Assembly (NCBI GenBank): GCA_022823055.1
Contig: JAJDXX010000109.1
Span: forward strand, 1-35,852
From: Candidatus Binatia bacterium
Lineage (GTDB): Bacteria; Desulfobacterota; Binatia; UBA9968; JAJDTQ01
Direction: 5' to 3'
Length of the DNA: 35,852 nucleotides
The stretch's first letter is position 1. Each line of letters starts with the position of its first letter. The position numbers and the translations under genes were made by a program. Shown piece after piece: positions 18,236 through 26,985 of this stretch. Under the pieces are notes generated by a model, which was given only the letters and a program-made list of their open reading frames with translations, had not been told where the DNA came from and ran no database searches.

Positions 18236-20182
18236 TCATTGGAACAGTTCGAATGTACCGCGCACTCCGGCGTGGAAGCCGATGCCGGTGGTCCGGTACC
18301 CGGGGATTTCCTCGTAGTCCTCGTCGAAGAGGTTTTCGATCCGTCCGAACATCTCCATCTGTCCGCCGAGCTTGTAGCCGGCAGCGACATTGACCAGGAC
18401 GAAGTCATCAATCATCACGGGATCCGTCGTGCGGTTGAGTTGCTTGCCGTTGTAATCGAGGCCGAGGTCCACGTTGACCTTGCCGCCGGGGAAGCGGTAG
18501 CCGAGGTTCAAGCTGGCCACGTGCTCGGCGCGGCGCGGCAACGGTTGGCCGTCCGGATCCTTCGCGTCCGTGCAGGTGTACTGGGCGGAGATGTTCCATC
18601 CCTCCGCGGGTGTCGCCCTCAAGGTGAGTTCCAGGCCGCGAATCCTCGATGTCCCTTCCAGGTTGTCGTAGAAGTCGTCGTCACCGGTCTCGGGGTTCTG
18701 CCAATCGTAAGGCGTGCCGGCGTCGTTCCAGTAGATCAGGTTCGTCGGCCGGTTGCTGAAGTACGTGAGGTCCAGGGAGAGTCGGTCTTCCATCAGGCTC
18801 TGCTCAACGCCGATGTCCCAACCCTGGCTCTCCTCCGGCTCGACGTCAGGGTTCGGCCCGATGCGGCCAAACTGTTGAAAGAGATGTGACAGGGTAGGGT
18901 TCTTCACTCCCGTGCCGTAGCTGCCGTGGAACCGCGTCCCGCTTCGGTCGACAACATAGGCGGCCGTGACCCGGAACGTCGTCGTATCCTTGAAGCGTTT
19001 GTTGTCGTCGTAGCGGAGGCTGCCGGACAGGAAGAGCCGGTCCAGCAGACCGAGTTGATACTCGCCGGAATAGCCGTAGTTGGTGACCTCCGAGGCGAGG
19101 CCCCCGGACTTCTGCGAATTCTTCTCCTGCTCCGCGACGAAGGTCACGGCGTGGCTGGCGTCGGCCATCGCCTCTGTCTCGAAGAGGAGGTTTGTCTCGT
19201 AGTCGAAGCGGGTTTTCCTGCCGTCGTATTCATTGGTTCCCCACTGGCTGACGACGCTCCTTCTCGTTCGGTGCAGGGCCGCGCCAAAGGCATGCTTCCA
19301 GTCCCCGTCGAGCAGGCTGTACCTTAATCGGCCGCGTCCCATGACTTGATCCGAGTCGGTGCGGTCGTCGTTGTCCGTCGGCACGTTGTCGGTTTCCACC
19401 CGCGCCTTGACGTAGCGTCCCGCAAGCTCCAGATCCAGGTCCTCGGCGGGTCGTACTCCCAGCTTGGCGCTGTAGGTCTGATTCCTGTACCCGTCCTTCT
19501 CGTCTCCCCCGGCAATGGAAATCCCGGACGTGCCGAGACCTGCCGCGCCCAGGGAGAAATGGTGTCCGTTGCTTCCGCCCCGGATGCCGGCGGAGAAGCC
19601 GCTGGTTCCGAACGAACCGCCCTCCACGCTGGCGTTCGCCGTGACCGGCCCGTGTCCCTTCTTCGTCGTGATGTGGATCACGCCGCCGATGGCGTCGCTG
19701 CCGTAGAGGCCGCTCTGCGGCCCACGGAGAATCTCGATGCGCTCGATGTCTGCGGCCAGCAGGTCCGCAAAGTCGTAAATCGCCCCGATGCTGCTCGGGT
19801 CGCTGACCTTTACGCCGTCGATGAGGACCAGGGTGTGCCGGTGCGCCGAGCCGCGCATCCGTACCGCGGTCAAGGTGCCCGCCGTGCCCGATCGGTGCAC
19901 CGCGATCCCGGGAACCTCCCGCAGCAGGTCGGACACCACGCGTACCTGCTTGCGCGCGATCTCTTCGGCGGTGATGACCGTGACCGAGCTGCCCACGGCC
20001 TCGGCCTCCAACGGCACGCGGCTGGCCGAGACGACGATCTCGGGAAGCTGTTCGACGTTCTCCGGGGCAGCCCCCGGATCGGCGGCCGGCTCCGAGGCGT
20101 TTCCCGGGGGCGACTGGGCCGCGCCGGGTTGGACGGTCACAACGAGAGAGAGGGCGAGGACACCCGTGATCAGGAGCTTCAT
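18236..20182 (-). CDS. btuB: TonB-dependent outer-membrane cobalamin receptor (BtuB-like)
   Basis: Signal peptide, TonB box region 'LPEIVVSASRVPLEAEAVGSSVTVITAEEIARKQ', plug 'LIDGVKVSDPSS...ILRGPQSGLYGSDAIGGVIHITTKKG'; preceded by a cobalamin riboswitch. Confidence 0.93.
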   Translation of the reverse strand: MKLLITGVLALSLVVTVQPGAAQSPPGNASEPAADPGAAPENVEQLPEIVVSASRVPLEAEAVGSSVTVITAEEIARKQVRVVSDLLREVPGIAVHRSGTAGTLTAVRMRGSAHRHTLVLIDGVKVSDPSSIGAIYDFADLLAADIERIEILRGPQSGLYGSDAIGGVIHITTKKGHGPVTANASVEGGSFGTSGFSAGIRGGSNGHHFSLGAAGLGTSGISIAGGDEKDGYRNQTYSAKLGVRPAEDLDLELAGRYVKARVETDNVPTDNDDRTDSDQVMGRGRLRYSLLDGDWKHAFGAALHRTRRSVVSQWGTNEYDGRKTRFDYETNLLFETEAMADASHAVTFVAEQEKNSQKSGGLASEVTNYGYSGEYQLGLLDRLFLSGSLRYDDNKRFKDTTTFRVTAAYVVDRSGTRFHGSYGTGVKNPTLSHLFQQFGRIGPNPDVEPEESQGWDIGVEQSLMEDRLSLDLTYFSNRPTNLIYWNDAGTPYDWQNPETGDDDFYDNLEGTSRIRGLELTLRATPAEGWNISAQYTCTDAKDPDGQPLPRRAEHVASLNLGYRFPGGKVNVDLGLDYNGKQLNRTTDPVMIDDFVLVNVAAGYKLGGQMEMFGRIENLFDEDYEEIPGYRTTGIGFHAGVRGTFELFQ

Positions 20183-20218
20183 GGCAATCTTCCTTTCCCG
20201 CGAAGGCGGATTGTGGAT

Positions 20219-20392
20219 GAAGAACGGACAGGTCTCCTGGCTTGGGCTTCCTGGCAGTCCGCGGCGGCTGCCGTCCTACTCGCCGCGCCTTCCCACCCGC
20301 CGTAGGGGCAGTGGCTCGATCTGCGGCTTTCGTAGCCGTTACAGTTGCGGGGCAGCAGGGGATTCGCACCCCTTTCCCTGGCGTCCGTCTTC
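20219..20392 (-). promoter_or_regulatory. Cobalamin riboswitch upstream of btuB-like gene
   Basis: Minus strand: CCAGGGAAAGGGGTGCGAATCCCCTGCTGCCCCGCAACTGTAACGG...GAGCCACTGC...GGGTGGGAAGGCGCGGCGA...GCCAGGAGACCTGTCC; P1 formed by GAAGACGGAC / GTCCGTTCTTC. Confidence 0.93.
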
Positions 20393-20435
20393 AGGCCTTT
20401 GAATGGTGGCGGATCAGGTTCTCTTCGTTACGGTT

Positions 20436-21218
20436 TCATCGCCGAACCTCCTCCAATCTGAAAGCGACTGGGATACGCACCCAACTCGACAAGGGCGCGA
20501 TCCCGCGCCGCGCCGGGTGAAACCGCCAGCGCCGCACCGCCTTCACGGCCGCTTCGTCGAGGATTTCGAAGCCCGACGTGCGTTCCACCGTCACGCGGCC
20601 CGGTGCGCCTTCAGAGTTGACGAGCACCCTGAGCAGCGTCGTGCCTTCCCAGCCGGCGCGGCGCGCCTTGCGCGGATAGCGGGGTTTGACGGTCCGTGCG
20701 TAGCGGACCGGGCTGAATTCCGCGCCGGCCGTGACCTGCTCCGCGGGCGCGCCACGAGCGATATTGCGTGCGCCTCCGACTTCTCGCTTCGAGCCGGCAG
20801 TGGCGGTCTTCAACGGGTTTTCGGTGGCATCTCCCCCCGTGCCCCGCTGTTTCCTTGCGGCGGCCGTGATGGAGGGTGTTTTCGTCGGGTTGTCGGACAC
20901 CGCATGCCTCGTAGCCACGTCGGCGCTCGCTTCCAAGGTCGGCCGAACGGGCTCCGCTCTCCGTGCTACGCGTGGCGTCTCCGGCGCCACGTGCCGCGGC
21001 TTCGTCCGTGCCTGGAGCGCTCGTCCGTTTTGCTCGGCCCGTTCGTCACGACGCGACTTCCGCTGCACGGCATCGCTCCTCGGTGCCTCCACGAACCGCA
21101 CCCGCACGAGCAGCAGGTCATCCGCGCCCGCACCTCCCGCGTTCATGGGCAGGGGTACCCACAGCAGCGCGGCGTGGAACAGCGCGGAGCCCAACAGGCA
21201 ATAAAGAAGACGGCGCAC
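20436..21218 (-). CDS. TonB family energy transducer protein
   Basis: N-terminal TM 'LLYCLLGSALFHAALLWVPL'; C-terminal 'VKPRYPRKARRAGWEGTTLLRVLVNSEGAPGRVTVERTSGFEILDEAAVKAVRRWRFHPA'. Confidence 0.9.
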   Translation of the reverse strand: MRRLLYCLLGSALFHAALLWVPLPMNAGGAGADDLLLVRVRFVEAPRSDAVQRKSRRDERAEQNGRALQARTKPRHVAPETPRVARRAEPVRPTLEASADVATRHAVSDNPTKTPSITAAARKQRGTGGDATENPLKTATAGSKREVGGARNIARGAPAEQVTAGAEFSPVRYARTVKPRYPRKARRAGWEGTTLLRVLVNSEGAPGRVTVERTSGFEILDEAAVKAVRRWRFHPARRGIAPLSSWVRIPVAFRLEEVRR

Positions 21219-21344
21219 GTCGTTGCCGGCGGTCCGGGGCCGGTCAGAGAGGACCGGACCCGGCGGATGCGGGAACGAACGCGTCTATGGAACGAGTGCG
21301 GATGGCGAGACCTCCTCTCTCCTCGGAGAGCACGGCTGCGTCGT

Positions 21345-21514
21345 GTCCTCAGGTAGGTCTCCTGGCTCATGGGCTGGCCGCGTGGACCGCCTTGCCGCCT
21401 TCCCGTTCCCGCGTGGGGAACAGTGGCACCCTGGCAAGGGTTCCCATTTACAGTGGCGGGACCGCACCGGCTTTCAACCGGTTTCCCTGTTATCCCCTGA
21501 GGGGACCTGAGGAC
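21345..21514 (-). promoter_or_regulatory. Cobalamin riboswitch upstream of tonB-like gene
   Basis: Minus strand: AACAGGGAAACCGGTTGAAAGCCGGTGCGGTCCCGCCACTGTAAATGGG...TGCCACTGTTCCC...GGGAACGGGAAGGCGGCAAGG...GAGCCAGGAGACCTACC; perfect 10-bp P1 GTCCTCAGGT / ACCTGAGGAC. Confidence 0.93.
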
Positions 21515-21666
21515 CGGACGGCCGGGAAGGGCCGTCCGTGGCTTGGTGTCCTGCCCGGTTCATTGGACAGAACCGGACAGGGCCTTTGGGTTTGTAGTCG
21601 CGCGGGGAGATCTTGTCAAGACGGAAGGTCTCCCCGCTGCGTGAGGCTTCGACCCGGGGCGGGGCG

Positions 21667-22611
21667 TCACCCGATTCCGGCCGCCTTCATGTCTTCGATG
21701 TAGGCCTTGAACCCTTCCTCCACGGTGTACTCGGGTTCCCAGCCGAGCACGTCCTTGGCGCGGCTGATGACCATGGGTTGCTTCGAGGAGCGCGGCGGTT
21801 TGCCTGGAATGATCTCCACGTCCAGCTTCGGCAGAAGCCCTTGCACCATGGAAACCAAGTCGTCGAAGGTGACCACCACGCCGGTGCCGATGTTGAAGGT
21901 GGTCTCCGCCGGGGCGGGGATGGTGGCGGCCAGCTCGATGGCCCGGCCCACGTCCTTGAAGTAGACGTACTCGAAGTCGCGGGTGGATTCCTGGGGGATG
22001 TGGGCGACGCGGCCGGTGAGGCCGGACTCCACCAGGTTCTGCAGCATCTCGCCGCCGGCGGAGCCGCCCGCGAAGTGGCCGAAGCCGAACACGTTGGCCA
22101 GCCGCAGCACAATGAGCTCGAAGCCGTAGAGCCGCTGATAGGCCTCCACCATGAGCTCCTTGGCCACCTTGGAGTTGCCGTAGGCGTTGCCGTCCCCCCG
22201 GTTGAAACCTTCGCCGATAGGCTCGTCGCCCTCCATGCGGCGGTTGTACACGCCCATGGTGCTGATCTGGATCAAGCGCTTGACGCCGGTGAGGCGCACG
22301 GCCTCGGCCACGTTGACGGTGCCCATGACGTTGATCTGGAGTCCGCTGTAGACGGGGTTGGCCACCGCGCCGCCGATGAGGCCGGCGGTGTGCAGCACCG
22401 TATCCACCTCGTGGGTCTGCATGGCGTCGATCAGCGCCGGCAGGTCCCGGATGTCGCGCTTCAGCACGGTCACGTCCACCTTGCCCAGCTTGCGTTCGAG
22501 GAAATCCATCCGCGGTGCCATGTCGTAAAAGACGATCTTCTCGCCCCGTTGCAGCGCGCGTTGCGCAAAGGCGGTGCCCACGAGGCCGATGCCGGTTATC
22601 AGAGTGCTCAT
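21667..22611 (-). CDS. NAD-dependent epimerase/dehydratase (SDR family)
   Basis: 'MSTLITGIGLVGTAFAQRAL', 'VDTVLHTAGLIGG', 'YGNSKVAKELMVEAYQ', 'IGTGVVVTFDDLV'. Confidence 0.9.
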   Translation of the reverse strand: MSTLITGIGLVGTAFAQRALQRGEKIVFYDMAPRMDFLERKLGKVDVTVLKRDIRDLPALIDAMQTHEVDTVLHTAGLIGGAVANPVYSGLQINVMGTVNVAEAVRLTGVKRLIQISTMGVYNRRMEGDEPIGEGFNRGDGNAYGNSKVAKELMVEAYQRLYGFELIVLRLANVFGFGHFAGGSAGGEMLQNLVESGLTGRVAHIPQESTRDFEYVYFKDVGRAIELAATIPAPAETTFNIGTGVVVTFDDLVSMVQGLLPKLDVEIIPGKPPRSSKQPMVISRAKDVLGWEPEYTVEEGFKAYIEDMKAAGIG

Positions 22612-22768
22612 CGAGGCTCCCTTCTGGTCGGGTGTTGTTGTCCAAGTACGCCCATGAACCCAGGCGCCTGTCAAGGCGCGTGGCCGCGGACCCGCCGTGT
22701 ACCGCGATGCGGGCGTCAAAGCACCAGGCAAGCATTCACGGTTCCCGTCGCTGGGTTGGCTTCAACCG

Positions 22769-23542
22769 CTACGCCGGCCCGGTCACGGCCACCACCCAGT
22801 CCTCCGCGATGCGCCGGACCGTGGCGCGCACGTCGTACACCTCGGCCATGCGCTCGGGCGTGAGGGTCTGGTCCGGCGGGCCGTCCGCGACGATGCGTCC
22901 ATCGCGCATCCATGCCAGCCGGTCGGCAAAGCGCGCGGCCAGGGCGGCCTCGTGCAACACTACCAGGGCGCCGTTGCCGGCGTCCGCGTAGGCGCGGATC
23001 AGGCTCAGGACCTGGTGCTGGTGGAGCGGGTCCAGGGCCTCGGTGGGCTCGTCGGCGAGCAGAATCGACGCTTCCCCCGCCATGGCCCGGGCCATGTGGG
23101 CGCGGCACAGTTCCCCGCCCGAGAGTGTATCGCACGGCCGGTCGGCGAGCCGTTGGAGATCACAGGCAACCAGCGCGCGCTCCACGGCGGCGGCGTCTTC
23201 GTTCCCCAGCCGTTCGGGCGAGGCGCCGTGGGCGAAGCGCCCCAGGGCCACCATGTCGCGCACCCGCAGGGGCCAGGCCAATGGCCGGGACTGAGGCAGA
23301 TAGGAGAGGCGGCGGGCGCGCTCGGCGGCGGAAAGCAGGGCCGGGTCGTCGCCGTCCAGTCGGACACTGCCCCGGCGGCGGTTTACGAGGCCGAGCACCG
23401 CCCTGAGGAGCATGGTCTTGCCGGCCCCGTTGGGACCGAGCAGCACCACCAATTCCCTCGACATCACACGCAGCGACGCGCCGCGCAACACGTCACGCTG
23501 TGCCAGGGTCACGGCGACGTCGTGTACGCACAGCTCAGCCAC
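22769..23542 (-). CDS. btuD: ABC transporter ATP-binding protein, cobalamin/heme/siderophore type
   Basis: 'LLGPNGAGKTMLLRAVLGL', 'LSGGELCRAHMARAMAGEASILLADEPTEALDP'; overlaps permease gene. Confidence 0.88.
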   Translation of the reverse strand: MAELCVHDVAVTLAQRDVLRGASLRVMSRELVVLLGPNGAGKTMLLRAVLGLVNRRRGSVRLDGDDPALLSAAERARRLSYLPQSRPLAWPLRVRDMVALGRFAHGASPERLGNEDAAAVERALVACDLQRLADRPCDTLSGGELCRAHMARAMAGEASILLADEPTEALDPLHQHQVLSLIRAYADAGNGALVVLHEAALAARFADRLAWMRDGRIVADGPPDQTLTPERMAEVYDVRATVRRIAEDWVVAVTGPA

Positions 23543-24524
23543 TGGTCACCCGCCTCCTCGCGGCAATCCAGATGAACACCGGTGCGCCCAAGAGCGCCGC
23601 CACCACCCCGAGCTTCAACTCGGCGTCGGGTGGCGCCCACCGTACGCCGATGTCCGCCAATACCAGGATCAGGCCCGCCAGCAACGCCGACGGCGCCAGC
23701 GTACGCGCGGGATCGTGATTCACGAGGGGCCGCACCAGGTGCGGCGCCACGATGCCGACGAAGCCGATGGCGCCGGCGATGGCCACCGCCGCGCCGGTGG
23801 CGAGGCCCGCGCCCAGCACCACCAGCCGGCGGGTGCGGGGAAGGTCGACACCCACGCCCGCCGCGCCCTCCTCGCCCAAGGTCAAGGCGGAGAGACCGCG
23901 CCGCCCCGCGAAGAGGATCGCCAGTCCCGCCGCCAGGAACGGGGCCGCGGGCAGCAGGTCGTTGAAGCTCCGGTTGGCCACGGTGCCGAGCATCCAGTTC
24001 AGCATGTCCGACAGGGAGAACGGGTGCGGTGCGAGGTTCATCAGCAATGCCGTCAGCGAGCCGGCGAAGCTCGACAGCCCGACCCCCACCAGGATGAGCG
24101 TCACCACCGAGCCCACTCTACGGGCCGCCGCCGTCAGAAGGGCGGTGGCGGCGAGGGCGCCCGCGACGGCGGCCATGGGCAACGCGAGCGTGCCGGCGCC
24201 GGCGATCCCGTAGTAGATCACCGTGGTGGCGCCGAGAGCGGCGGCGGCGGAGACGCCCAGCACGCCCGGCTCGGCCAGGGGATTGCGCAGGAGCCCTTGT
24301 AGCGACGCGCCCGACGCACCCAGCGCGGCGCCCACCACCAGCGCCGCCACTGCCCGTGGCAGCCGGATCTCCCACACCACCACGCGGTCCCCCGCCGATC
24401 CCCCTCCCGCCAGGGCGGCAAGAACGCGGTCCACTCCCAGTGACGTGGAACCCACCAGGCAGGCCGCCGCCAGAGCTGCGAAAACCGCCGCCGCCAGCGC
24501 CAGGAGCACGCCCCGGTCCGTCAC
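23535..24524 (-). CDS. btuC: FecCD/BtuC-family ABC transporter permease
   Basis: Multi-TM; 'WEIRLPRAVAALVVGAALGASGASLQGLLRNPLAEPGVLGVSAAAALGA', 'GFVGIVAPHLVRPLVNHDPARTLAPSALLAGLILVLADIGVR'. GTG at 24524 overlaps the btuF stop. Confidence 0.92.
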   Translation of the reverse strand: MTDRGVLLALAAAVFAALAAACLVGSTSLGVDRVLAALAGGGSAGDRVVVWEIRLPRAVAALVVGAALGASGASLQGLLRNPLAEPGVLGVSAAAALGATTVIYYGIAGAGTLALPMAAVAGALAATALLTAAARRVGSVVTLILVGVGLSSFAGSLTALLMNLAPHPFSLSDMLNWMLGTVANRSFNDLLPAAPFLAAGLAILFAGRRGLSALTLGEEGAAGVGVDLPRTRRLVVLGAGLATGAAVAIAGAIGFVGIVAPHLVRPLVNHDPARTLAPSALLAGLILVLADIGVRWAPPDAELKLGVVAALLGAPVFIWIAARRRVTSG

Positions 24525-25390
24525 GGTTCGGCCCGCGTCGGCGCCCCTCTGCGGAGGGCTGCCAGAGCCGCGACGGCGTCGGCCACGAACCAGCCGCCGC
24601 ACGAGGTGGTGGCGCCGTCGAGCGCAGCCACGGGAACGGCCTGTATGGTGCGCCGGACCACGGGATGGCGGAACGAGGTCCAGGCGTCGTCATGGCTGGT
24701 GCCCTCGCCGAAGTCGGCCCGGGCCACGAGAGCCGGGGTTTCATAGGCCAAGGCTTCCAGGGGGATCGGTTGCCAGCCCCGCCGCGATTGGAAGTTGCCG
24801 AGACCGGCGGCCGTCAACACGTCGTGCACGAGGGTGCCGGGGCCGGCGGAATAGCCCGCGGGCGTCATGTACAACGCGCGCGCGTCCGGGCCGCGGACCC
24901 GCGCCGCGCGAAGCCGCGCGTCCATCTCGGCGATCAAGGTTTCTCCTCGTTCAGGCACGCCGAGCCCGCGGGCAGCGTGCCGGATCACCGCCCGCGCGCC
25001 CGCGATGTCGTCCGCGAACGGGACCTGCAACACCGGCACCCCGGCGTGCTCGAAAAAGGCCCGCGCATTGGGACCGCCGCCGTACGCGCGAACTACCAAG
25101 TCCGGGTCCAGCGCCAGCACATCCTCCGCCCGTGGGCGGACTGTCGGCAATCCTTGGGCCGCGGCACGCATGTAGGAGAACGCCGCGCCCGCGTCCGGCG
25201 AAACAGCCAGGATGTCGGCGCGCTCTGCGAGGCCGAGCACGAACTGGTCCGCGCAGTAGTCCAGGCTCACGATGCGGCGCCCCGGCGACTTGGCAGGCGG
25301 TGGGGGCTGGCAGGCGGCCAGGACGAAGCACGCGACCAACATGCCGGGCACTATCGTCATCCGTAACGGTTGCTTGAAGTCTGCGTACAT
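24521..25390 (-). CDS. btuF: Cobalamin ABC transporter substrate-binding lipoprotein (BtuF-like)
   Basis: Lipobox-like 'LVACFVLAACQ', 'RRIVSLDYCADQFVLGLAERADILAVSPD...PRAEDVLALDPDLVV'; start at 25390 or 25360. Confidence 0.85.
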   Translation of the reverse strand: MYADFKQPLRMTIVPGMLVACFVLAACQPPPPAKSPGRRIVSLDYCADQFVLGLAERADILAVSPDAGAAFSYMRAAAQGLPTVRPRAEDVLALDPDLVVRAYGGGPNARAFFEHAGVPVLQVPFADDIAGARAVIRHAARGLGVPERGETLIAEMDARLRAARVRGPDARALYMTPAGYSAGPGTLVHDVLTAAGLGNFQSRRGWQPIPLEALAYETPALVARADFGEGTSHDDAWTSFRHPVVRRTIQAVPVAALDGATTSCGGWFVADAVAALAALRRGAPTRAEP

Positions 25391-25494
25391 GGGTGGTTCG
25401 GCCCCACGGTTCGGTGGCAAGCGCTTGCCGCATCCGCTTCATCAGGAACGATGCCCGTCCGGCCTTTGTATTGGAAACGTGACGGCGTCTCAAT

Positions 25495-25580
25495 GTCCGG
25501 AACCCGCGGAATCGGCCAGAACGAGCTGCAATTGGCCGGAATGACCCAGAAACGGCCGGAATTGGCCGGGATAGGCTCCG
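25495..25580. repeat. Short degenerate direct repeats of about 20 bp around GGCCGGAAT
   Basis: GGCCAGAACGAGCTGCAATT / GGCCGGAATGACCCAGAAAC / GGCCGGAATTGGCCGGGATA read in series. Confidence 0.6.
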
Positions 25581-25684
25581 GAGCACGCAAGGCATACCGC
25601 ATGGTCCGATCCAACAGCGTGGTTTGTCGTGACCCGGAACATGGGCTAGACTCGCGACGATTCAACCCCGAGAGGAAACCGGAC

Positions 25685-25804
25685 ATGATCATCCCCACGG
25701 AACCCATCGGCAACATTCCCCGGCGGGGGTGGAGGGCGCGGTGCCGGCGAGAGAGCGGCTTGAATGACGAGCCTTGCGTCGTTCTCGTGCCGGCCGGAAG
25801 GTGA
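25685..25804 (+). pseudogene. Possible 5' remnant of a MetE-like (cobalamin-independent methionine synthase family) gene
   Basis: RBS-like gagaggaaa then MIIPTEPIGNIPR, resembling the MxxPTExxGSIPRP N-terminus of that family, followed by unrelated residues and a stop. Confidence 0.35.
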
Positions 25805-25807
25805 CTC

Positions 25808-26830
25808 GTGTTCCATGTCCCGCCTGTCTCCCACGCGCTCGACGATGCGATCCGGCGCGCCATCGACGGCAAGACCAAGCCCCTAGGCGCCTTGGGAGTC
25901 CTGGAGACCGTCGGCGCACAGATCGCGCGCATTCAACACACGCTGACTCCCAGGCTGCGCCACTGCCGCCTCACCATCTTCGCCGGCGACCACGGAATCG
26001 CCGCGGAGGGTGTGTCTCCCTATCCGCAGGCCGTGACCCGTCAGATGGTGACCAATTTCCTCGCCGGCGGCGCCGCCGCCAACGTGTTCGCCCGTACCAA
26101 CGGCGTGGACCTGCAGGTGGTGGACGCCGGGGTCGCGGGCCACTCCATGGAGGCGCCGGGGCTCGTGTCGCGGCGCATTGCCGCGGGCACGCGCAACTGC
26201 GCGGTGGAGCCGGCCATGTCCCCGGAGCAATGCGAAGAAGCGCTGAGCGCCGGCGAGGCGCTCGGCGCCGCGGTGGCGGCGGACGCCGCGGCCTTCGGCG
26301 AGATGGGAATCGGCAACACCTCCTCGGCCACGCTGGTGGCCCACAAGCTCACGGGCGCGGGGCTGGACTCGCTCGTCGGACGGGGTGCCGGCCTCGACGA
26401 CGCGGGTCTGGAACGCAAGCATGCGATCCTTGACCGGGCGGCCCGGCGCACCGCCGCGCGGCTGGACGGCCAGGACGCGCTGCGGGAATACGGCGGCTTC
26501 GAGATGGCCATGATGGCCGGAGCCATGGTGGGAGCTGCCCGCGCCGGGGCGGTCGTGCTGGTGGACGGGTTCATCGCCGGCGCGGTCGCGCTGGCCGCGG
26601 TGCGGTTGGCGCCCGCGTTGCGGGACTACCTCGTCTTCGCCCACCGGTCCGCCGAGCACGGCCACGGCGCGGTACTGCTGGCGCTGGAGGCGCGCCCATT
26701 GCTGGCCTTCGACATGCGCCTCGGTGAAGGTACCGGCGCGCTGCTCGCCTGGCCGGTGCTCAAGTGTGCGGCGGCCATGCTCTCTGAAATGGCGAGCTTC
26801 GAGAGCGCCGGGGTGAGCGGTCCGGTGTGA
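25808..26830 (+). CDS. cobT: Nicotinate-nucleotide--dimethylbenzimidazole phosphoribosyltransferase
   Basis: 'KTKPLGALGVLETVGAQIARIQ', 'IFAGDHGIAAEGVSPYPQAVTRQMVTNFLAGGAAANVFAR', 'EMGIGNTSSATLV', 'GFEMAMMAGAM'; GTG start. Confidence 0.95.
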   Translation: MFHVPPVSHALDDAIRRAIDGKTKPLGALGVLETVGAQIARIQHTLTPRLRHCRLTIFAGDHGIAAEGVSPYPQAVTRQMVTNFLAGGAAANVFARTNGVDLQVVDAGVAGHSMEAPGLVSRRIAAGTRNCAVEPAMSPEQCEEALSAGEALGAAVAADAAAFGEMGIGNTSSATLVAHKLTGAGLDSLVGRGAGLDDAGLERKHAILDRAARRTAARLDGQDALREYGGFEMAMMAGAMVGAARAGAVVLVDGFIAGAVALAAVRLAPALRDYLVFAHRSAEHGHGAVLLALEARPLLAFDMRLGEGTGALLAWPVLKCAAAMLSEMASFESAGVSGPV

Positions 26831-26985
26831 TGCGGCGGGTTGGTAGAAGTTCAGCTCGGGGAGGTTCCCGGTAACCTGAGCGTCGTTCGGCGCTTGGACC
26901 AAATCCGATTGTTGCCGCCGAGCGAGTTGGCGCCCTTCGACTTCGCTACGCTCAGGACGAACGGTGTCCGTGTTTCCTTGGAGGA

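Noticed and set aside
20403-21356. 317-aa plus ORF
   Set aside because: Antisense to the TonB gene and adjacent to riboswitch sequence; no recognisable domain.
21516-21540. Stem CGGACGGCC/GGCCGTCCG as an intrinsic terminator
   Set aside because: Good hairpin but no U tract on either strand; could be structure adjoining the riboswitch instead.
21613-22863. 416-aa plus ORF
   Set aside because: Antisense shadow of the epimerase.
25495-25580. CRISPR-like array
   Set aside because: Repeats are short, degenerate and lack regular unique spacers; no cas genes in the window.
25883-26902. 339-aa minus ORF
   Set aside because: Antisense shadow of cobT.
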